Part shown: positions 55,483-64,000 of the stretch, in pieces
Layout: every line of letters starts with the position of its first letter
How positions within the stretch are numbered: the stretch's first letter is position 1
Source: Paracentrotus lividus
Lineage: Eukaryota; Echinodermata; Echinoidea; Camarodonta; Echinidae
Direction of reading: 5' to 3'
Assembly (NCBI GenBank): GCA_940671915.1
Contig: CALNVZ010002065.1
Location: 385,045-449,044 of the forward strand
Length of the DNA stretch: 64,000 bases
Translations under genes and position numbers: made by a program
Notes under the pieces: model-generated
Seen by the model: the letters and a program-made list of their open reading frames with translations, nothing else
Told to the model about the DNA's origin: nothing
Databases searched by the model: none

Positions 55483-57222
55483 ATGGCAAAACACACTTAT
55501 TGGCATCAGAAAAATATTGTTATGTTCCTCTTATATGCTTATGGTATCCTAGGGATAAATGCATCTTCATGCCAGGAGACATTTTCCAAGTTTCTTGTTG
55601 AGCCAGCTGATAACCAAGTTAAGAGAGGTAAGACTGCAGTCTTCAACTGTTCTGTAACTGATTTCAATCTGAATACTAAATCTATTCGCTGGGAAGTATA
55701 CCCAAGTCTGAATACCAAACCAACAGTAATTGAAATGCATGACACTGCAAATGGAGTACTGACATCAAATATTAAATTGAACAGTTCCAGTGTGCCTACG
55801 CTGCATTATATTTCTTGCATCTTGGAAGAACATAGTCAACATGAAACTACTTGTTTTTCTTCAAGACAAGCTGTGATGGAAGTGGTGTACTTCCCAACGA
55901 AGGATGATTTATCTTGTAGACCAACAATCCTAAATGAATTGAACTCTGTAGAGACTTTATCTTTGAAGTGTAGTGTTCCAAGGGGAAACCCTCCTGTTGA
56001 TCTTGGCTGGACCATTGTCCCTGGAGGTAGAATGCTGCCTCCCTCCCTGAAAGATGCTGGTTCTTTAAGGGTACTAACTCACGACTTGATCATAACCCAT
56101 AGTCTGCATCTGAAAATTGCACTTTGTGAAGTATCAAGTGAATATGCCTTTCCTGGAGAGAGACTGCAGTGTTCTGTTGGACCGATCATGGTGCGTCATC
56201 CTCCACAAGTTCACATCTTCCCCCAGAGAAAATCTATATTGCCTTATGAACATATTGAGCTTGCATGCACAGCAGATGCCTATCCAGGGGTGAGCAGCTT
56301 TACCTGGACATGTTTTCCACCAGGTGTTCTGAATGGATGTGGCATTACATCATCATCTAGACATAGTTTTACTCCAAATTCAACACATTTGCATAAGACA
56401 CACGTTGAGGGTGTGCACATTGCCTGTTCAGCTAGCAATGCAGAAGGAGCGGGTGTAGGGTATGCCTATCTTGACATTGCTATTTACACTGAAAATACCA
56501 GTATAAGTGAAGCTACAAATTATCCAGTGAAAAGAATGACATCTAGTCAAGTAGAAATAGACATAACAGAATATACTACAGATACAATAGCTACAGCTAG
56601 TCTAATTCACTCAAAGACGGAAAAAAAATTGGTTTCGAAAGCAGCAAATCTAAAGCCTTTCATTATGATGATCATAGCTGTAGCTATATTTTCAATATCT
56701 ATCATAATGATACTGATAAGCCTGTACTTGTATATAACCGCAAGAAAGACGAGAAAAAGAATCAATTTGTCATCAAATCTTCCATCTCAAAAATCTGAAA
56801 CAATGACTACGCACGGCATCCCAGAATATTGCACAAATATTCAAACATTAAATGACACCCTTTATGAAGTACCGGATGTCCATTCTGTTCAGACAGTAGC
56901 GGATCCTGAAACTAATTTCTCACCTACAGGTACAACAGATATGCCAAGCATTCATAATCAACAGCTTTGTCATGAGTACTTCATTGGAGACTCACAAGAA
57001 GTATCATCCAAAAATGACTTACAATCTCATGATTCATCACTTTCACACGTTTATACCTCAGCCTCCCAAAGTACTTTGTATGAAAATAAGGCACAGATAG
57101 GAATCCATCTAACAAAAGGAACAAGTAAAAGAATGAGTTGTTCAAGGGCTGAAAGACAACAGGTCATGGAGTTATGTGAGCAATATCCTATGCCAAAACT
57201 TCCCACCATGCAAGGATATTGA
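55483..57222 (+). CDS. Large Ig-superfamily receptor G, three Ig domains, tyrosine-rich tail without ITIM
   Basis: 579 residues, one exon. Signal peptide about 10-27. Ig1 C56/C112 (W70), Ig2 C163/C215 (W176), Ig3 C262/C315 (W275), the last matching receptor A's third domain (DA-P, GCG, ASNAEG). Transmembrane helix about 392-418. The tail has YEVP at 461, YFIG at 499, YTSA at 524 and YENK (YxN) at 533. YTSA occupies the place of the ITIM in A and D, but its +3 residue is Ala instead of Leu, so the inhibitory motif is lost or never formed. The C-terminal AERQQVMEL and PMPKLP parallel the other two tails. Probably an adaptor-recruiting member of the same receptor family. Confidence 0.88.
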   Translation: MAKHTYWHQKNIVMFLLYAYGILGINASSCQETFSKFLVEPADNQVKRGKTAVFNCSVTDFNLNTKSIRWEVYPSLNTKPTVIEMHDTANGVLTSNIKLNSSSVPTLHYISCILEEHSQHETTCFSSRQAVMEVVYFPTKDDLSCRPTILNELNSVETLSLKCSVPRGNPPVDLGWTIVPGGRMLPPSLKDAGSLRVLTHDLIITHSLHLKIALCEVSSEYAFPGERLQCSVGPIMVRHPPQVHIFPQRKSILPYEHIELACTADAYPGVSSFTWTCFPPGVLNGCGITSSSRHSFTPNSTHLHKTHVEGVHIACSASNAEGAGVGYAYLDIAIYTENTSISEATNYPVKRMTSSQVEIDITEYTTDTIATASLIHSKTEKKLVSKAANLKPFIMMIIAVAIFSISIIMILISLYLYITARKTRKRINLSSNLPSQKSETMTTHGIPEYCTNIQTLNDTLYEVPDVHSVQTVADPETNFSPTGTTDMPSIHNQQLCHEYFIGDSQEVSSKNDLQSHDSSLSHVYTSASQSTLYENKAQIGIHLTKGTSKRMSCSRAERQQVMELCEQYPMPKLPTMQGY

Positions 57223-57834
57223 AAAATCCAGGAATTAAAAAAAAAAGAAAAAAAAAAGTAAAGAAAGCACTTCTTTGAAAATCATTTTGTTTATATCGAG
57301 ATATGGCAAACTGAATCAGACATTGTATTACATTCAAATCAATGAAGAAAAGAAATGAATTCAGGCAATATACATAAACATACGCATGTTATGCTGTTGA
57401 TGCTTCCTTTTTATGATTTTTACTTTGGATATGAATGTATGAAGATATCTAGATGAAACACATATGTAAGAAATTAAAGAGTGTTCTTGAGTGGACTGAA
57501 TGGTAATTTACTTACAACTTTACTTGTAATTGGGCATGCGTGTGTCCTCAACTAAATTATAACAATGTATCATATTTTTCAGTTCTCATGTAAATATAGT
57601 TAACATAATTTTGTAATTACAATTTGTTGGATTTGCACTGTTCAAGCATACTTCTATCATACATTTTTGTTTTCTTTTTAAAAAAATACATTATAACGGA
57701 TCTTTTTGAATGAAGACTGACTTTCTATGTATGCATTTACAACTTTGTCGTACAATATTTAAGTACAGGTTCAATATTGTCCTTTAAAATGGTTATGTCA
57801 TCTGTATATTGCAGACAAAATGTAACAATTCATA

Positions 57835-57840
57835 AATAAA
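57835..57840 (+). promoter_or_regulatory. Candidate polyadenylation signal of receptor G
   Basis: AATAAA about 610 bases after the stop codon. An ATTAAA lies nearer (57234-57239), directly before a long A-rich tract. Confidence 0.35.
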
Positions 57841-58372
57841 AAATGAACGATCTCCTAGAAAATCAGCAGACCTTGATATCGTAATGTGTTTAATGTATAT
57901 AAATATTTCAGGGGTGTGAGTGACAACAAAACATTAGAGCTGAGAAAAGCTAAAAGAGGTAGAAAAAAATTTGTAATTGCGAGAGCTGCATATACTTTTG
58001 TACAGTCTACAGAGGATGAGCCTAAAAGCCAAACAAAATAAGCTGACAATCAAAGCTAAAAAAAGTTGATACTCTCGCATACTTTTTTTTTACTAAAAAA
58101 AAAAGGTGTTGTTGTTGGACTTTTATAGAAACGTTAATCAGTCAAAGAATAACCATTTCTTAAAACAAATTGCTTAAAGGCATTAATCAACTGCATAAGA
58201 ATTTTTCTTCATTTCATTGATATAAAATGTTTGGAGAGATCTAATTTCCAGTAATGCTGTAAGACTGATTGACATGATTTAAAAATATATGATTTTGCAG
58301 TTTGATTTCCAAATGGTGTAAATGGAAAGTAGAAGATGTTTGAAATTGAACTAGAAGATAAATTTTCATTAT
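57841..58372. other. Gene-free stretch
   Basis: Nothing recognised. Confidence 0.4.
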
Positions 58373-58376
58373 TTAC

Positions 58377-58633
58377 AATTGAGGCCAGAAGTTTACATAC
58401 CCCCTGAAAATTCAATTAAAATTTGTACATTTGCCAAACATTGTAAAATTTACCTTAAAATCTTTGAAGTACTAGGACTTCTGAAGATAAAGTAAAGATT
58501 ATGATGTTTGGCAAGTGAACAATTTGCATTGAATTCCGTAGGGAATGCAAGCTTCTGGCTCATAGCACTGTCAATAACGAACACAGATTTAAAAAACCCA
58601 ATAAAACATACACTTATATACAAGTATGTAAAC
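58377..58633. mobile_element. Possible Tc1-like remnant
   Basis: TTGAGGCCAGAAGTTTACAT resembles Tc1-family termini, and an inverted GTATGTAAAC lies at 58624-58633. Pairing is short. Confidence 0.35.
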
Positions 58634-58897
58634 ATGTTAAGATTTGATGTCATCAATAAAATGTACCGCACAAAATGATTTTGCTTGATGAGTTTGTTTT
58701 TATGTGAATTATTACTAAAGAGCTTTTTTTTTTCCTTCTAATTGTTCTAACTCTTTATATTTTTTTTCCAGAAAAAACAAGATAACATATTTTAACAGCC
58801 AAATGTGTTACTTAATATCTGCATCAGGAAATTACCAAGAGACTGTGCAATGCCAGTCCACTATTGGCACTTCGCATTGCCGCAGGGTTATATACTC

Positions 58898-59757
58898 AAT
58901 ATTATAGAGTGAGACAAAAACAATGTCCCATCATTCTGAAGTTGTCTTATGAAAAGTATGAACATTTAATCATGGGTTTCATAATAATTCTTGGTAGAGT
59001 CATCCTCCTATTACATGTTGGTACCTTTTTCATTTGGATCTTTGCATGCATGACTAAATAACAGACAATCTTCAGAAGACGGTAAAATATCACTTGTGTC
59101 AAGTGGGTGAAGATTAAAAGCAAATGTTATACAGAATATGTGCACACACACACACAGAGACATACACACCCATCCTCCCTCAACAGTCAACAATTCACAA
59201 TAAAATTTCCCATTATTTTTTATGCTTTGTTTACCAAGACCACTCCTGAATGTAGGCCTGTACGACGTAATATTCCGTAACAACTGTTTGTGAGTGTAAG
59301 TGAGGGTGTGTGGGTGTGGATGTGCTTGTTGAGGGTGTGGGTGTGTATGAGTTTATGTGTGCATGCTGGTATGGATGAGATAGGGTATTTGCGCGAGTAT
59401 GTGTGTGTTGAGGGTGTATATGGGTGAGGGTGGTGAGGATGTGGGTGTGTATGTGCTTTATGTATGTGTAAATGAGGGTACATGTGGGTTTGTGTCTTTG
59501 TGCATGCACATAAATAATAAATTCTCAATTTATTTATTCTTTATCAAGCCACTTGGAGCAATACGTTAGATCTAAGCATCTTCTGAAGATTGTCTGTTAT
59601 TCAGTCATGCATGAAAAGATCCAAATGAAAATGGTCCAAACATATGCTAGGATGACTCTACCAAGATAAATCATAAAACCCATGATTAAATGTTCATATT
59701 TTTTACAAGACACCTTCAATATGATGGGACATTTTTATTGATTCACTCTGTATACTG
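58898..59757. mobile_element. Foldback repeat, copy 2
   Basis: Collinear with the copy at 37258-38347: TAGAGTGAGAC..AATGTCCC at the left, GATGGGACAT..CACTCTGTATA at the right, CA/TG microsatellites inside. Confidence 0.7.
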
Positions 59758-59778
59758 GCCCCTTCATTTTTTTTCCCC

Positions 59779-60546
59779 TTAACCCTAATCAGACTGGGGG
59801 GGGGGGCCATCATGGCCCCCCCCTCGACATTTTCCGCGACCACTCCGCCACACGAAATTTTTTGATCGCGCCGCTTGCTGACTTTTTACTTTCAAGTCAT
59901 CTTTTGAAACCGTTTTCGCAAAAATCGGTCGTACCGTTACGACGCTGCACGATTTTCAAAAATATCCGTCAGACCGAAAATGGCTCAAAAACGTGATTTT
60001 GTGTACAAAGTCAATGCAAATTGAGTTTTCTCACCTAATTCATAAAGATATGATTATTTTCACTTTCATTGGCTGAAATCAATTTATTTTAGCATATTTA
60101 TGCTTAAAAATGGTTCTTAAATGATTTTTGCGTAAAAAAAAAAGAAAAATAAAAGGTTGAAAAAACAAAGAAATACATAAGAAATTCATAAAACAATAAA
60201 ATACATAAGAAATTAATTTTGAAACGAGAATTTTTTTCTAGTACAATTGTTAGGAATGCTATAAGGAATAATAATGCACAAAATTAGCATTCTAGGAGCT
60301 TTATTTTTTCAATTAGAGCAAAAAGTATGATTTCATGCATAAATTAGCATAATTAATTCATATAAAAAAAATTAATATTATTTTGGATAAATTAACAGCG
60401 CAGTCTTGTAGATTACATGGCTCACTACCATCGTGCAAATTTTCGGCGCGGTCGCGCGATCGGCGGCCGAGATCTTAGGGGGGGGCCATCATGGCCCCCC
60501 CCCAGTCTTGACAGCTACCAAAACACCCCAGTCTGATTAGGGTTAA
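59779..60546. mobile_element. TTAA-flanked piggyBac-like element, copy 2
   Basis: Perfect inverted ends TTAACCCTAATCAGACTGG and its complement, with G-run/C-run hairpins next to both. 768 bases, non-coding. It matches the outer parts of the element at 2607-4785 but lacks that copy's central block. Confidence 0.75.
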
Positions 60547-60669
60547 ATACATGAAAGAGGGGATATGTACATCCTGAATCATATTCCACCAACATCGTAA
60601 CTGAGAGCAAAACCTTTTGATAAACCACCTTATGGTGAATAACTTTAACCCACGTAATGCTCTTTGTTT

Positions 60670-62440
60670 TGTAAACACAACACAAAAAGTAAGTTACCCA
60701 TATTTCAGATATCAATGATTCTTTTAACCAGTAGGAATTGAAAAAAAAATCTAATTATATGTCCGTATAGGTAATTTTATTAGCTACCATGTTACAGATT
60801 TTTAGAAGGAATTATCATGTCATGCTTCAGTGAGTAATGGTTGAATGCAAAAATGTCATTTTTTTTTAAGGTCACAAGCCGATTATCACAACTTTGAATA
60901 AATGATTTTAGAACAAAATTCAAATTTCTCTACATCACACTTGTCATAAAAGATGCCACCTGTGAGCCCTAACATACAATACGAGTTTGTCATCAAATTT
61001 CACGGTTGAGTGAGCACTGGGTAAAAATTGCAAAAACTGTGATTTTTGTTAATTTCACGTGGTATATTCTATCATATGGAATTCCTGTTTTGGAAGTGTA
61101 TTTTTACTTATGCTAACAAATCAAGGTTGAATGAACACATAAAACAACCCAAAATATGTCATTTTTAAATCATGATCAGGTATTGCAGTAATTTTATGCA
61201 ATAAATATCATCTTGATAATATTTTTGGGTTATGATTACAGCCTTTGGACATGTGTCAATGATCATATGGCACTTATATATAAATTCATGTTTTAATGAG
61301 CATGTGAGACTAGAAAAGCTCTTTTTCATGTCCTGGCTAGAATTCAACTTTTTACTTTGATTTAACAGCACAATTGTTTTTGGGGAGTACCTCTGATTTT
61401 ACTTTTCTTTAAATCCTGATGTTTCACACCTCAGTGGGCACAAGATACAAGAAAATCATGTAAATGAAAAGAAAGGTTATGGCTCTGTCACTGGATTGAG
61501 ATCATGTTAGTTGGTGACCATCTGAAGATGTGCGTCAAGTTTCATGGAATAAATCATTGTAGAATGAACAATAATCATCAATTAAAGTAGGCCGAATTTC
61601 AAATTTGTCAGGTTTTGATTTCCTTCTCCATTGACTTTATGTACAGAGATTTAACAAAAAGTAAAATTTTAAAAGCATAACAAAGCATATTTTCATTGTA
61701 AATTTTTGTACATTTCACTGTGAGATATTTCATGAAACTTGACACACATCTTTAGATGGTCACTAACTAACATGAACTCCATTCAAATTGCATGTCTGGT
61801 AAGTCACTGAACCGTGACAGAGCCCTAGACTTTCTTCTCATTTGCATCATTTTCTTGTATCTTGTGCCCACTGAGGCGTGAAACATCGGGATTTAAAAAC
61901 AAAAAAAGTAAAATCAGAGGTACTCCCCCAAACAATTGTGTGGTTTAATCAAAGTAAAAAATTTAATTTTTAGTCCATACATGATAAAAATAGGCTTTTT
62001 TTCAGTCTCAAGTGGTCACTGAAGCATGAATAAGTGCCACAGGATTACCAAAACATGTCAAAACGTAATACAATTTTGGCAATTTTAACCCTGTGCACAC
62101 TCAACAGCGAAATTTGACCATAAACTCAAATTGTATAGGGCACACAAGCAGCATCATTTTGACAATTGTGATGTAACAAAATTTGAATATTGGTCCACAA
62201 TCATTAATCCAAAGTTGTGATAATCCATTTGTGAACTTCAAGAAATGCCATGTTTGCATTAAAACATTACTCACTGAAGCATGGCATGATGATTCTTCCT
62301 ACAAAAATTGGTCACATGATAGCTAATAATATTACCTACTTGGACATATAATTAGTTTTTTTTCAATTCCTCCTGGTTAAAAAATTATTGATATCTGAAA
62401 TAGAAGGAACTTACTTTTTGTGTTATGTTTAAATTTAATT
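60670..62440. mobile_element. Large palindromic element, about 1.77 kb
   Basis: Arms pair from the edges (AAAAAGTAAGTTACC / GAACTTACTTTTT; CAGATATCAATGATT / TTATTGATATCTG) to near the centre at about 61640 (GAAACTTGACACACATCT and its mate near 61530). No coding capacity recognised. Confidence 0.65.
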
Positions 62441-64000
62441 TGTATGTGGCATTTTGTTTGCTTTCTCAAACATAATTATGTTTACAAAGCATGTATAATG
62501 ACAGAAGCATTCTGCCAAGAAATTTGGTTTCTTTTCACGTGAAACAACAGAAAATATGGTGGGTAATAGAAAAGCACAATTAACTCCAAGCAACAGAAAA
62601 ATAATCAGGCATTATATCTTTTCACAGGATATGTTACTTTGTATAACATATTTAGAGAGGAAGATTGTGTTACTGATGCATTATTGTAATACAAAATTGA
62701 AGTTTCATGTTATCCCAAAAGGGGAACATCTAAATTGCACATTTTGTCTATTTATTGGTAATTTTGTCACGTATCAAGGCTTTCATGAACAATATCTCCA
62801 TCTAACAAAGAGCGCTTCGACAGGCTGAGTTTTTATCCACATTCAATGTTTTGTATTCTGTTCGAGTCTGAAACGTCTGGTTTTCCCCACGACAGTCTGA
62901 GAGCATTCACTTTGGTGGAAATTTCCACTACGTGTTTTATTTTCATTTTTATTCATGTTCCTCAAACATTCAAAATGTATATTGAATGGGCATTTAACAG
63001 CCCAGAGCACTTGAATGTGTATAGGCTATGAATAGCTAGAGGCTCTGTCTCATAACTAAAGGCTGACGGTTTGTGTGCCCTGACAAAAAAAATAAAAAAT
63101 TTCGAGATCAAGCATGATTTGAAAAAAAAAGACAAGCTGAACATTTTTAATTTTCTTTAAAGAAAATTAAATGAAATTGCTATTATTAGTATCCTCTACA
63201 CACACACACCAAAAAAAAACAAACCCTAAAACAAGCCAGTTAATGTTAATACAATAAGCAGATGGATTGTAGGGCTGAATTTGCATTGAAGTAATTTGTA
63301 CAGCTAATTTAATCTATCTATTTTGTGAACAGAGAGAAACAGAACAGTGAAGTGGGGGGTTAATTCAGGTTATCAATATTGTTATTGATAAGGTTGGACT
63401 TATAGGGCATTCTGACGCAAAACATTTACACCAAATTGTGGTAAAAAAAATGTTCACTACATAGCTTACAGACCATATCCTGTCCAATCAAAAAGAAAAA
63501 CAACATTGCATTGATGCACAATTTTTCCAATGTGCATGTTGCTGTTTTTGCTGCTATATCCCATACCCATATTCTCATCCACTGAGTGAAATATAGGTAA
63601 GGAAGACCTTCGCTTTTGCGCACGCTGTTTCTATAGTCACCAAAGATACCGTAGTTACCATATACACACAATAAATTTAATTGCTACCCTGCTTTAAATG
63701 AAGTCCATCAGACACCAATTTTAGTTAGCTGTGGCTGTGGGGGAACATCTCTGGTTTTCTTTTCTTCTGATAATACAGTCCACCATCTGGTTCATTTGCA
63801 TACTAACTTGATTAACACACTATTACTATTGAAATCATTATTGAAAAGTTGAAGAATAAAAAGTGTTTCATGTTTGTAAATGTTAAATCGAATCATGTGT
63901 AATGACATAAACTTTCTGCCATGAAATTCATAGATTATTTTTATCAACAGATAATATAGTTGGTAACAATAGTACGATTGTCTCCAAAGGAAAATAATAA
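62441..64000. other. Right-end gene-free stretch
   Basis: Short A-tracts and a CA tract near 63200. Open frames lack domain signals. No upstream exon of the NT5DC1-like gene was recognised here. Confidence 0.4.

Noticed and set aside
13060..57100. ITAM (paired YxxL at 6-8 residue spacing) in the receptor tails
   Set aside because: Single YxxL-type motifs occur, but no correctly spaced pair was found.
11204..57222. Idea of V(D)J-like rearranging receptors
   Set aside because: Each gene is complete with its own signal peptide and membrane segment, and I noticed no heptamer-spacer-nonamer pairs beside the Ig domains.

Overview
The window is animal nuclear DNA. It is AT-rich and full of introns, microsatellites and nested small transposons, and holds a 921-base run of N. 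Frequent TGACCTTTGACC-like tracts, TTAA-flanked elements and a DIRS-type retrotransposon would suit an invertebrate deuterostome. My best guess is an echinoderm, probably a sea urchin; this is inference, because no species marker was read.

Left part (1.36-9.78 kb, minus strand): the 3' two thirds of a conserved multi-exon gene, an NT5DC1-type HAD-fold 5'-nucleotidase-domain protein. Seven exons join in correct phase, with one further tentative small exon. The N-terminal exons carrying the catalytic nucleophile were not found in the window.

Main feature (11.2-57.2 kb, plus strand): seven immunoglobulin-superfamily membrane-protein genes, each with its whole coding region in one exon. They alternate between two kinds. 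Three 'large' receptors (11.2, 28.8 and 55.5 kb) have a signal peptide, two to four Ig domains, a transmembrane helix and a long tyrosine-rich tail. Two of these tails carry an ITIM-like motif and all three carry a YxN motif. Between them lie two 'pair' cassettes (22.3-24.4 and 46.0-48.0 kb). Each cassette holds two small type I proteins (one Ig-like domain, one cysteine-rich domain, a helix, a short tail) separated by only about 108 or 50 bases with no AATAAA between. The order large-pair-large-pair-large points to segmental duplication of one large+pair unit. I infer a family of paired, partly inhibitory cell-surface immune-type receptors whose small partners may come from dicistronic mRNAs. 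No ligand or function can be read from the sequence.

Between the genes the DNA is mostly transposons. They include a complete-looking DIRS-like element (31.0-36.65 kb) with inverted terminal repeats and an internal complementary region, several TTAA-flanked piggyBac-like elements, and several TA-flanked Tc1/mariner-like elements. There are also large palindromic elements, two of which (48-52.3 kb and 38.3-41.2 kb) contain further elements nested inside. The last 6.8 kb (57.2-64 kb) holds repeats and no recognised gene.
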